NCBI RefSeq assembly: GCF_004683965.1
Contig: NZ_CP038436.1
Span: forward strand, 2,976,001-3,040,000
Direction: 5' to 3'
Source: Nocardioides seonyuensis
Lineage (GTDB): Bacteria > Actinomycetota > Actinomycetes > Propionibacteriales > Nocardioidaceae
Length of the DNA: 64,000 bases
Shown here: in pieces, positions 49,575-57,245 of the stretch
Layout: each line of letters starts with the position of its first letter
Position numbering within the stretch: position 1 is the stretch's first letter
Notes under the pieces: model-generated
Told to the model about the DNA's origin: nothing
What the model saw: the letters and a program-made list of their open reading frames with translations, nothing else
Database searches by the model: none
Program-made: the position numbers and the translations under genes

Positions 49575-50789
49575 GTGCCCCCCGCCCAGCCCGAAGGTGA
49601 ACCCGCGCCGGCGGACGGCGTGCTCCCTGTCGAGGCATGGGGGGAGTTCGGGTCGCGTCCCTTCGGCCTCTACGTGCACGTGCCGTTCTGCACGACCCGC
49701 TGCGGCTACTGCGACTTCAACACCTACACCGCCCAGGAGCTGGGTGACGAGGTCGGTGCCGGGCGGGCGTCGTACGCCGAGGCCGCCATCGCCGAGATCC
49801 GCTTCGCGCGTGAGGTCCTCGGCCACCGCGACGTCAAGATCGACACGATCTTCTTCGGGGGCGGCACGCCGACCCTGCTCAAGGCGGCCGACCTGGGTGC
49901 CATCCTCGCCAGCGCAGCCGCGGAGTTCGGGCTGGCCGACGACGTGGAGATCACGACGGAGGCCAATCCCGACAGCGTCGCCCTGTGGGACCTGGAGGAG
50001 CTGCGCACAGCCGGATTCAACCGGATCTCGTTCGGGATGCAGTCCAGTGTCGATCACGTGCTGCGCACCCTGGACCGCACTCACGACCCGCTGCGGGTCC
50101 CGGCCGTCGTGGACTGGGCGCGCCAGGCAGGGTTCGACCAGGTCAGCCTCGACCTGATCTACGGCACCCCGGGGGAGTCGCTGGCCGACTGGGACGCCTC
50201 CGTCGAGGCTGCGCTGGCCTGCCAGCCCGACCACGTCTCGGCCTACTCGCTGATCGTCGAGCCCGGCACCGCGCTGGCGCGCCGCGTCCGGCGCGGCGAG
50301 CTGCCGATGCCCGACGAGGACGACCTCGCCGACAAGTACCTCGCCGTCGACGAGCGGATGAGCCGGGCCGGCCTGGAGTGGTACGAGGTCTCCAACTGGG
50401 CCACCTCGCCCGACCACTGGTGCCGCCACAACCTGCTCTACTGGACCGGCGGGCACTGGTGGGGCGTGGGGCCAGGCGCACACTCCCACGTCGGCGGAGT
50501 CCGCTGGTGGAACGTCAAGCATCCGGCGGCCTATGCCGAACGCCTGGCAGCGGGCGTCTCCCCGGCCCTTGCTCGCGAGGTCCTCGGCTACCGCGACCGC
50601 CGCGTGGAGCGGGTCATGCTCGAGATCCGGCTGGTCGAGGGGCTACCGGTCTCAGCGCTCGACGCTGACGGCCGCGGCCAGGTGGCACGGCTCGTCGACG
50701 AGGGGCTGGTGACGCTGGTCTCCGAGCGCCTGATCCTCACCCAGCGCGGCCGCCTGCTCGCCGATGCGGTCGTGCGCGACCTGACCTGA
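49575..50789 (+). CDS. hemW: Radical SAM heme chaperone/coproporphyrinogen-like HemW
   Basis: 404 aa. The radical SAM cluster motif is 'HVPFCTTRCGYCDFNTY' (CxxxCxxC), with 'FFGGGTPTLL' and 'ITTEANPDSV' typical. HemW binds and inserts heme into respiratory enzymes and does not perform the HemN reaction; HemW-type proteins are the usual actinobacterial version. GTG at 49575 is after the terminator hairpin. It is convergent with DUF3097, its common partner in actinobacteria. Confidence 0.93.
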   Translation: MPPAQPEGEPAPADGVLPVEAWGEFGSRPFGLYVHVPFCTTRCGYCDFNTYTAQELGDEVGAGRASYAEAAIAEIRFAREVLGHRDVKIDTIFFGGGTPTLLKAADLGAILASAAAEFGLADDVEITTEANPDSVALWDLEELRTAGFNRISFGMQSSVDHVLRTLDRTHDPLRVPAVVDWARQAGFDQVSLDLIYGTPGESLADWDASVEAALACQPDHVSAYSLIVEPGTALARRVRRGELPMPDEDDLADKYLAVDERMSRAGLEWYEVSNWATSPDHWCRHNLLYWTGGHWWGVGPGAHSHVGGVRWWNVKHPAAYAERLAAGVSPALAREVLGYRDRRVERVMLEIRLVEGLPVSALDADGRGQVARLVDEGLVTLVSERLILTQRGRLLADAVVRDLT

Positions 50790-50797
50790 GGGTCGGC

Positions 50798-50810
50798 CCC
50801 AGGTGCTGGG
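50798..50810. terminator. Possible bidirectional terminator between hemW and DUF3097
   Basis: CCCAG (50798-50802) and CTGGG (50806-50810) form a 5-bp stem with a 3-nt loop in the 22-bp gap between the convergent stops. Short but well placed. Confidence 0.4.
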
Positions 50811-50811
50811 C

Positions 50812-51660
50812 TCAGTCCTGGGTGACGAAGTCGATCAGCTCTTCGACACGGCCGAGCAGAGCGGGCTCGAGGTCGGCGAAGGACCCCACGCGACCGAGCA
50901 CGTGCTTCCAGGCCCGGGCGATGTCGGCCTGGTCCCGGTGGGGCCAGCCCAGCTGCTGGCAGGTGCCGGTCTTCCAGTCGATGCTGCGGGGGACCTCGGG
51001 CCAGCGCTTGATCCCGAGGCGGTCCGGTCGCACGGCCTGCCAGATGTCGATGAAGGGGTGACCGACGACGAGGACGTGCTTGCCGATCGGGGAGCGGGCG
51101 ATGCCCTGGGCGATGCGCGACTCCTTGGACCCCGGCACGAGGTGGTCGACGAGGACGCCCACGCGGCGCTGGGGCCCGGGCCTGAAGTCGCGGAGGTGGT
51201 CGGCGAGGTCGTCGACCCCGCCGAGGTACTCGACCACCACTCCCTCGATGCGCAGGTCGTCACCCCACACCTTCTCGACGAGCTCGGCGTCGTGCCTGCC
51301 CTCGACGAAGATGCGGCTCGCGCGTGCCACGCGCGCCTGCGCACCGCGCACGGCGATCGACCCGGACGCCGTACGGGTGGGCTGCGGGGGAGCGCCCGGA
51401 CGGACCGGGCGGGTGAGGATCACGGGCTTGCCCTCGAGCAGGAAGCCGGGGCCGAGAGGGAACGTGCGGCGCTTCTGGCGGCGGTCCTCGAGCGTCAGCG
51501 TGTCCAGGTCGCGGTCGATCGCGACGACCTCGCCGCACCAGTCGGTGGTGACCTCCTCCACGACCTGGCCGATCTCGGCAGGAACCTCACGTGCTCGCCC
51601 ACGAGCGGGCGCGCGCCAGTCGGTGGTGAGGACGTCTGAGCCGTAGCGGTCGAGAGGCAC
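50812..51660 (-). CDS. DUF3097 family protein (TOPRIM-like)
   Basis: 282 aa, conserved in actinobacteria beside hemW. The N-terminus 'DRYGSDVLTTDWR' and a basic middle part precede a TOPRIM-like region (about 115-200, 'ASRIFVEGRHDAELVEKVWGDDLRIEGVVVEYLGGVDDL...GVLVDHLVPGSKESRIAQGI') with the acidic cluster expected for metal binding. This suggests nucleic-acid processing, but no activity is established. GTG at 51660 lies 6 nt after TAGCGT (51667-51672, minus strand), a leaderless arrangement. Confidence 0.88.
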   Translation of the reverse strand: MPLDRYGSDVLTTDWRAPARGRAREVPAEIGQVVEEVTTDWCGEVVAIDRDLDTLTLEDRRQKRRTFPLGPGFLLEGKPVILTRPVRPGAPPQPTRTASGSIAVRGAQARVARASRIFVEGRHDAELVEKVWGDDLRIEGVVVEYLGGVDDLADHLRDFRPGPQRRVGVLVDHLVPGSKESRIAQGIARSPIGKHVLVVGHPFIDIWQAVRPDRLGIKRWPEVPRSIDWKTGTCQQLGWPHRDQADIARAWKHVLGRVGSFADLEPALLGRVEELIDFVTQD

Positions 51661-51733
51661 CTGTCCACGCTACGGACCGCTGCCCGCGAACCGGGGACGG
51701 CACGCCGGGGGAGCGCCAAGTGGGGCAGTCGGG

Positions 51734-51961
51734 TCAGGACTCGTCGGTGCCCTGGGCCTCGTCGGCCTCGGCTGCCTGCCGGGTGGCGTCGAGATCCGGC
51801 TGGGTCGCGTCCATGTCCAGCTCCTCGCGGCTCTTGGTGGCCTCGTCGTCGGCGTCGAGGGGCTCGGCGAGCGGGTTGTCCTCGCCCGGCTGGAGGTCCT
51901 CGGGCAGCTGGTCGTCGCTGATCCCGCCCTGGGCGGTGTCGTCCTTGCTCGGTTCGCTCAT
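51734..51961 (-). CDS. Small acidic, probably disordered protein
   Basis: 75 aa from ATG 51961. Very rich in Asp, Glu, Gln and Ala ('EPSKDDTAQGGISDDQLPEDLQPGEDNPLAEPLDADDEATKSREELDMDATQPDLDATRQAAEADEAQGTDES'-type composition), with no hydrophobic core. Resembles small acidic proteins common in Nocardioides and relatives; function unknown. It could start 11 codons earlier at a GTG/ATG in frame. Confidence 0.6.
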   Translation of the reverse strand: MSEPSKDDTAQGGISDDQLPEDLQPGEDNPLAEPLDADDEATKSREELDMDATQPDLDATRQAAEADEAQGTDES

Positions 51962-52000
51962 GTCCCCCGTGGTACCCGCACCACGCGCGGACAAGCCCCT

Positions 52001-52858
52001 TCAGACGAGGGGCAGCCGCTTCTGGCTGCGCGGGAGGTGCTGGTAGCCGCGTGCCACGGCGTGCGCGATGCGTGGGTCTGCGGCGTCCCAGGGCCACTCG
52101 CCGGTGGCAGCGGCCTCGGCGGCGGGCACTCCCGAGGAGGCGAGGTGGCGGACGGTCTCGGCGATGATGCCGAGCTCGTTGCGCTGCTGCTCCACGAAGT
52201 CGCGGTCGACGACGACGCCGTGGCCGGGCACGATGCGCGACGACGCCGTCAGCAGGCCGAGCACGATGTCCAGGGTGAGAGGCCACTCCATCGGCCAGGA
52301 GTCGGGGCCGATCCAGGGGTGGGCGGACTCCTCGACGAGGTCGCCGGCCAGCACCACGTCGGCGTCGGGGACGCGGACCACGAGGTCGCCGTCGGTGTGC
52401 CCGCGTCCCGGGTGGACGAGCTCGACCAGCCGGTCGCCGAGGTCGAGGACGACGGCTGAGGAGAAGACCCGGTCAGGTACGACGACCTCGGTTGCCGCGA
52501 TCTCGTCGGCGTGCTCGTCGTCGGGGTCCTCGAGCCAGCCTGCGCGGGTCCGGTCCCCGTGCTGCGCGAGGGTGGCAGCGGCCTGCTCGTGCGCGTGGAT
52601 GGGAATCCCCGGACACGCCTCACGCAGCGCGGCGTTGCCCAGCACGTGGTCCCAGTGGCTGTGGGTGTTGACCACGGCGACCGGGTCTCCCATGCCCAGG
52701 CGACGCAGGTCGGAGACGACCGTGCGGCCGGCCGCGGTCGAGGCGTGCGTGTCGACGACCAGGACGCCGCGCTCGCTCCCCACCGCTGTGACGTTGGCGT
52801 CGGCCCACTCGTAGCGCGCCACCCACACGCGCTCTGCGACTTCGGTGAACTCCGCCAT
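52001..52858 (-). CDS. MBL-fold metallo-hydrolase
   Basis: 285 aa. Metallo-beta-lactamase fold with 'VDTHASTAAGRTVVSDLRRLGM', the metal motif 'VVNTHSHWDHVLGNAALREACP' and a further His in 'LVHPGRGHTDGDLVVRVPDADVVLAGDLVEESAHPWIGPDSWP'. Hydrolase of unknown substrate. ATG at 52858 is preceded 6 nt upstream by TAGGCT (52865-52870, minus strand), so it is probably leaderless; its promoter abuts the CIRCE of divergent hrcA. Confidence 0.87.
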   Translation of the reverse strand: MAEFTEVAERVWVARYEWADANVTAVGSERGVLVVDTHASTAAGRTVVSDLRRLGMGDPVAVVNTHSHWDHVLGNAALREACPGIPIHAHEQAAATLAQHGDRTRAGWLEDPDDEHADEIAATEVVVPDRVFSSAVVLDLGDRLVELVHPGRGHTDGDLVVRVPDADVVLAGDLVEESAHPWIGPDSWPMEWPLTLDIVLGLLTASSRIVPGHGVVVDRDFVEQQRNELGIIAETVRHLASSGVPAAEAAATGEWPWDAADPRIAHAVARGYQHLPRSQKRLPLV

Positions 52859-52876
52859 GGTGCGAGCCTAGTAGCA

Positions 52877-52903
52877 TTGGCACTCGCAGCGGTGGAGTGC
52901 CAG
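52877..52903 (+). promoter_or_regulatory. CIRCE operator upstream of hrcA
   Basis: TTGGCACTC (52877-52885), 9-nt spacer, GAGTGCCAG (52895-52903): the HrcA-binding inverted repeat (consensus TTAGCACTC-N9-GAGTGCTAA) with 8 of 9 arm pairs matching. It overlaps a TAGCAT -10-like box (52872-52877) and lies in the 85-bp divergent gap, so HrcA should repress hrcA-dnaJ and possibly the MBL gene. Confidence 0.9.
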
Positions 52904-52943
52904 TGCTCTACCCGGGTGAGACTGACGAAGGCGAGGAGGCGGC

Positions 52944-53972
52944 ATGGTCGAGGAGCGACGACTTGCGGTGCTGCGCGCGATCGTCGAGGACTACGTCGCC
53001 ACTGAGGAGCCGGTCGGCTCTCGTGCGCTCGTGGAGAGGCACGGTCTCGGGGTCTCGCCGGCCACGGTCCGCAACGACATGGCAGCGCTCGAGGACGAGG
53101 GCTACATCCACCAGCCCCACACCAGCGCCGGCCGGGTTCCCACCGACAAGGGCTACCGGCTCTTCGTCGATCGGCTCTCCACCGTCAAGCCGATGAGCGC
53201 GCCGGAGCGCCGGGCGATCGCCTCGCTCCTCGACGGAGCGGTCGACCTCGACGACGTCGTGCAGCGCTCGGTGCGCCTGCTGAGCCAGCTCACGCGCCAG
53301 GTCGCCATCGTCCAGTACCCCACGCTCGCCCGGTCGACGGTGCGCCACATCGAGCTGGTCGTCCTGACTCCCGCGCGGCTCATGCTCATCCTCATCCTGA
53401 GCACCGGCCGGGTCGAGCAGCGCCTGGTGGACCTGAGCCGGAGCGCGACCGAGGACGAGGTGGCCGACCTCAGGGTCCGGGTCAACCAGGCGGCGGCCGG
53501 TGAGCGGATCGCCGACGCGAGCGCGGCGCTGGGTGCACTGACCGAGGCCCTGCCCCAGGAGTCCTCCGCCCTCGCCCGCGAGGTCGTCACCGTCCTCGTG
53601 GACGCGATGTCCGACCACCGCAGCGACGAGCGCGTCGCAGTCGGCGGGGCCGCCAACCTGGCCCGCTTCGGCGACAGCTTCGACACCGCGGTCCGGCCGC
53701 TCCTCGAAGCCCTCGAGGAGCACGTCGTGCTGCTCAAGCTCCTCGGCGAGACCGTCGACGGCGACGCCGTGACGGTGCGCATCGGCCACGAGGGCCCCTA
53801 CTCCGAGCTCGCCGCCACCAGTGTCGTGGCGACGGGCTACGGGCCGGCCGCGGAGCACCTCGGCTCCCTCGGCATCGTCGGCCCGACCCGCATGGACTAT
53901 CCCGGATCCATGGCTGCCGTGCGTGCGGTCGCGCGCTACGTCTCCCGCATCCTCGATGAAGGAAACCAGTGA
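52944..53972 (+). CDS. hrcA: Heat-inducible transcriptional repressor HrcA
   Basis: 342 aa. Represses class I heat-shock genes through CIRCE. N-terminal winged HTH ('[74 protein letters not shown]') and the C-terminal GAF-like region with '[41 protein letters not shown]' are normal. The start is ATG at 52944 after an 'aggcg' region. The TGA overlaps the dnaJ GTG (GTGA at 53969). Confidence 0.97.
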   Translation: MVEERRLAVLRAIVEDYVATEEPVGSRALVERHGLGVSPATVRNDMAALEDEGYIHQPHTSAGRVPTDKGYRLFVDRLSTVKPMSAPERRAIASLLDGAVDLDDVVQRSVRLLSQLTRQVAIVQYPTLARSTVRHIELVVLTPARLMLILILSTGRVEQRLVDLSRSATEDEVADLRVRVNQAAAGERIADASAALGALTEALPQESSALAREVVTVLVDAMSDHRSDERVAVGGAANLARFGDSFDTAVRPLLEALEEHVVLLKLLGETVDGDAVTVRIGHEGPYSELAATSVVATGYGPAAEHLGSLGIVGPTRMDYPGSMAAVRAVARYVSRILDEGNQ

Positions 53973-55144
53973 CTCAGGACCCCTACGAGCTCCTCGGCGT
54001 GACGCGCGACGCGGACGCCGACACCATCAAGAAGGCCTACCGTCGGTTGGCCCGCCAGCTCCACCCCGACGTCAATCCCGACCCCGCGACCCAGGAGCGG
54101 TTCAAGGACGTCTCACGCGCCTACGAGATCCTCAGCGACCCCCAGAAGAAGGCCACCTACGACCGCGGCGGCGACGCGTTCGGTGCCGGCTTCGCCGGGG
54201 CCGGAGCGGGCTTCTCCTTCACCGACATCATGGACGCCTTCTTCGGTGGCGGCGCGGCGCCAGGTGGCGGCGGAGGGCAGCGTGGCCCGCGCTCCCGGCA
54301 ACGCCGGGGCCAGGACGCGCTCATCCGCATCGACGTGTCGCTGGCGGAGGCGGCGTTCGGCGTCACCCGCGAGATCAAGGTCGACACGGCGGTGCGCTGC
54401 GAGGCGTGCCAGGGCGAGGGTGCTGCTCCGGGGACCCACCCGGTCACGTGCGAGACGTGTCGCGGCGCCGGCGAGGTCGCCCAGGTGCAGCGCTCCTTCC
54501 TGGGCGAGATCCGCACCCTGCGTCCCTGTGCTGCCTGCCGCGGGTTCGGATCGATCATTGCCGACCCGTGCCGTGAGTGCGCCGGCGACGGGCGCGTGCG
54601 GTCGCGCCGCGCGCTCAAGGTCAAGATCCCTGCCGGGGTCGACAACGGCACGCGTGTCCAGCTCGCCGAGCAGGGCGAGGTCGGTCCCGGAGCCGGGCCG
54701 GCTGGTGACCTCTACGTCGAGATCCACGTCGAGCCGCACGAGACCTTCACCCGTCACGGCAACGACCTGCACACCACGGTCTCGCTCCCGATGACCGCGG
54801 CGGCCCTCGGCACGCAGCTCACCTTGCCGCTGCTCGAGGCGGACCTCGACTCCGACGACGACTCCGACGTCCGCACCCACTACGACCTGCAGGTCACGCC
54901 CGGCACGCAGTCGGGCAGCCAGCAGGTGATCCGAGGCTTCGGGGTGCCGGGCCTGCGGGGAGGCCGCGGCGACCTGGTCGTGACCGTCGAGGTCGACACT
55001 CCCACCCGCTTGGACCCCCGCCAGGAGGAGCTCCTTCGCGAGCTCGCTGCGTTGAGGGGCGAGGAGACGCCCACCGGCCAGCCCAGCGCCTCGTCCCAGA
55101 AGTCGGTGTTCGGGCGACTTCGCGACGCCTTCAACGCCCACTGA
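53969..55144 (+). CDS. dnaJ: Chaperone protein DnaJ (second copy type, with HrcA)
   Basis: 391 aa. J domain '[33 protein letters not shown]' with the HPD loop, a G/F-rich linker, four CxxCxGxG zinc motifs ('CEACQGEG', 'CETCRGAG', 'CAACRGFG', 'CRECAGDG') and the C-terminal substrate domains. It stimulates DnaK ATPase and binds unfolded proteins. The coupling with hrcA and the CIRCE site place it under heat-shock control. Confidence 0.96.
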   Translation: MTQDPYELLGVTRDADADTIKKAYRRLARQLHPDVNPDPATQERFKDVSRAYEILSDPQKKATYDRGGDAFGAGFAGAGAGFSFTDIMDAFFGGGAAPGGGGGQRGPRSRQRRGQDALIRIDVSLAEAAFGVTREIKVDTAVRCEACQGEGAAPGTHPVTCETCRGAGEVAQVQRSFLGEIRTLRPCAACRGFGSIIADPCRECAGDGRVRSRRALKVKIPAGVDNGTRVQLAEQGEVGPGAGPAGDLYVEIHVEPHETFTRHGNDLHTTVSLPMTAAALGTQLTLPLLEADLDSDDDSDVRTHYDLQVTPGTQSGSQQVIRGFGVPGLRGGRGDLVVTVEVDTPTRLDPRQEELLRELAALRGEETPTGQPSASSQKSVFGRLRDAFNAH

Positions 55145-55154
55145 CACGCGTCCC

Positions 55155-55892
55155 ATGTCGCTCCCGGTGCACCTCGTGCCGACCCTGGACGGGGTCGGGG
55201 TCGGCTCGACCGTCGAGGTCGCCGGCGCAGAGGCACACCACGCCGTCGCCGTACGACGCCTGCGCGCCGGCGAGACCGTGGTGCTGACCGACGGCCGGGG
55301 CCGCTCGGTCACCGGGGAGGTCCTCGAGACCGGCAAGCGGCTCTTCACCGTGGCGGTGGGATCCGTCTCCTCCGACGATCGTCCGCTGCCTTCGGTCACG
55401 GTGGTCCAGGCGCTGCCCAAGGGGGATCGTGGCGAGCTGGCCGTGGAGGTGCTGACCGAGGTGGGCGTCGACACCATCGTGCCGTGGGCCGCGTCACGGT
55501 CGGTGGCGCTGTGGAAGGGTGAGCGTGCCGAGAAGTCGCACGCCAAGTGGGCCGCCACCGCTCGCGAGGCTGCCAAGCAGTCGCGCCGCACCTGGCACCC
55601 TGAGGTCGCGCCGCTCGCGACCACGTCCGAGGTCGTCGAGCTGGTCCGTGGTTCGTCGTGCGCGGTGGTGCTGCACGAGGGGGCATCGACACCCGTGGCC
55701 GAGCTCGACGTGGGAGGTGACGGCCTGCTCGTCGTGGTCGGCCCCGAGGGTGGCCTCACCGACGAGGAGGTCGCGTCCTTCGTCGGCGCCGGTGCGGTCG
55801 CCGTACGACTGGGCGCGGAGGTGCTGCGCACCTCGACCGCCGGCGTGGTCGCCGTCGGTGCGCTGCTCTCTCGCACCTCGCGGTGGGGCTGA
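55155..55892 (+). CDS. rsmE: 16S rRNA m3U1498 methyltransferase
   Basis: 245 aa. SPOUT-fold enzyme that methylates N3 of U1498 in 16S rRNA. Family marks are 'HHAVAVRRLRAGETVVLTDGRG', 'ALPKGDRGELAVEVLTEVGVDTIVPWAASRSVALWKGERAEKSHAKWAATAREAAKQSRRTWHPEV' and the SAM knot 'LVVVGPEGGLTDEEVASFVGAGAVAVRLGAEVLRTSTAGVVAVGAL'. It follows dnaJ by 10 bp and is cotranscribed with it, the usual order in actinobacteria. Confidence 0.95.
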   Translation: MSLPVHLVPTLDGVGVGSTVEVAGAEAHHAVAVRRLRAGETVVLTDGRGRSVTGEVLETGKRLFTVAVGSVSSDDRPLPSVTVVQALPKGDRGELAVEVLTEVGVDTIVPWAASRSVALWKGERAEKSHAKWAATAREAAKQSRRTWHPEVAPLATTSEVVELVRGSSCAVVLHEGASTPVAELDVGGDGLLVVVGPEGGLTDEEVASFVGAGAVAVRLGAEVLRTSTAGVVAVGALLSRTSRWG

Positions 55893-55902
55893 GCCCCCCA
55901 GG

Positions 55903-56814
55903 TCACTCGACGGTGATGTCCTTGGTGTCGGTGTGGGGGCCGTTGCCCTCGGCGCCACCGCTGGGGTCGTCGGTGGAGCAGAAGATCGTGTGCTCCCCGG
56001 GCTCGACAGCCGAGAGGTCGAGCTCACCGGAGAACGGGAACAGCTTGTCCTCCATCCAGCCCTCGGCCGTGAAGGGTGTGTCGCCCTCGTCGCTCTCGGT
56101 GCCGGCGAGCCCGCAGATGACGTTCGCCTCGAAGGAGTTGGCGGCCCCCGAGACCGCGAGCGGTCCCTGCGCGACGGTCGCGCCCTGCTCGGGGGTGGTG
56201 ATGTTGACGTGGTTGAGCACCTTGAGCGGGCTCGCCTGCTTGAAGGGCTCCGCGATGTCCAGGCCGAACAGCGTCTGGGGACCGGACTCGCGGACGAGCT
56301 GCACGGGCACGCGCTCCTGCTGGACGCCCTGGAGGGTGTAGACCAGCTGCTGGATCGCCAGGCGCGCGTCGCGCTTGCGCATGCCGTCGGGGGCCTCGGT
56401 GAAGGCGTCGCCCTCCAGGCGCACCACGAGCATCCCGTCGCTCGCCTCGGCGCCGGCGATGGCTCCACCGGGCCACAGCGTGCGGTAGTCCGGGTCCTGG
56501 GCGCCGCCGGAGTCGACGAGCCCGGCCGCCTCGGTCAGGGGGTCCGCGCCGGTGGCCTGGACGAACTCGCGGAAGAGCCGTGGCCCGTCGGGGCCGTCGC
56601 CCACGAAGTAGACCGGCAGCGCCTGCCCGGAGCCGGCCGGCTCGCTGGTGCCCGTGGACTCGCTCGGCTCCTGGGTGGGCGAGGGGTCCAGGGTGTCGGT
56701 CGCCCGCGTCTCGCCGGAGGCCGGCTGCGTGTCAGGGTCGTCCGCGCAGGCCGTGAAGCCGAGTGACAGCGCACCCAGTGACAGGACGGCGGCAAGGCGG
56801 CGCGAGGAGCTCAT
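55903..56814 (-). CDS. GerMN-domain lipoprotein
   Basis: 303 aa. The N-terminus MSSSRRLAAV and a hydrophobic run end in a lipobox around Cys23 ('LGFTAC'), so a lipid-anchored extracytoplasmic protein is expected. After a Ser/Thr/Pro-rich linker comes a GerMN-like domain (about 60-190, 'ALPVYFVGDGPDGPRLFREFVQATG...GVQQERVPVQLVRESGPQTLFGLDI') and a Gmad2-like Ig-type domain (about 205-300, 'NITTPEQGATVAQGPLAVSGAANSFEANVICGL...HTIFCSTDD'). GerMN/Gmad2 was first seen in spore germination proteins; here there is no sporulation. ATG at 56814 has a GGAAGG Shine-Dalgarno. Confidence 0.85.
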   Translation of the reverse strand: MSSSRRLAAVLSLGALSLGFTACADDPDTQPASGETRATDTLDPSPTQEPSESTGTSEPAGSGQALPVYFVGDGPDGPRLFREFVQATGADPLTEAAGLVDSGGAQDPDYRTLWPGGAIAGAEASDGMLVVRLEGDAFTEAPDGMRKRDARLAIQQLVYTLQGVQQERVPVQLVRESGPQTLFGLDIAEPFKQASPLKVLNHVNITTPEQGATVAQGPLAVSGAANSFEANVICGLAGTESDEGDTPFTAEGWMEDKLFPFSGELDLSAVEPGEHTIFCSTDDPSGGAEGNGPHTDTKDITVE

Positions 56815-56874
56815 GCCTTCCACGGTAGTGGGGACGGCCGTGCGGTCGACCGGCCACACGCCGGTCCGGGCGAT

Positions 56875-56880
56875 TACGCT
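56875..56880 (+). promoter_or_regulatory. -10 box of a leaderless HIT-protein promoter
   Basis: TACGCT (56875-56880) lies exactly 6 nt before the ATG at 56887, without a Shine-Dalgarno. Confidence 0.5.
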
Positions 56881-56886
56881 GCAAGC

Positions 56887-57240
56887 ATGATCGAGAGCTC
56901 ACCTGACTGTCTGTTCTGCAAGATCGTCGCCGGCGAGATCCCTGCCGAGGTCGTGCACGCGACCGAGTCAACTCTCGCCTTCCGTGACGTCGACCCCCAG
57001 GCGCCGACGCACGTGCTCGTCATCCCGGCAAGCCACTACCGCGACGCCGGCGACCTCGCCCTGCACGAGCCCGCGACCGCGGCCGAGATGCTCGTCGTGG
57101 CCGCCGAGGTCGCGGAGAAGGCCGGTCTGGGCGACGGCTACCGCCTGGTCTTCAACACCGGTGCAGGTGGCGGCCAGGTCGTCTTCCACGCGCACCTCCA
57201 CGTCATCGGAGGACGGCCGATGGGGTGGCCACCCGGCTGA
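56887..57240 (+). CDS. HIT-family (HinT-like) hydrolase
   Basis: 117 aa. Purine nucleoside phosphoramidase of the histidine-triad family. 'CLFCKIVAGEIPAEVVHATESTLAFRDVDPQAPTHVLVIPASHY' and the catalytic 'GQVVFHAHLHVIGGRPM' (HxHxHxx) are intact; the N-terminal CxxC may bind zinc. It is probably leaderless (see the -10 box) and is divergent from the GerMN lipoprotein gene. Confidence 0.93.
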   Translation: MIESSPDCLFCKIVAGEIPAEVVHATESTLAFRDVDPQAPTHVLVIPASHYRDAGDLALHEPATAAEMLVVAAEVAEKAGLGDGYRLVFNTGAGGGQVVFHAHLHVIGGRPMGWPPG

Positions 57241-57245
57241 GCACG

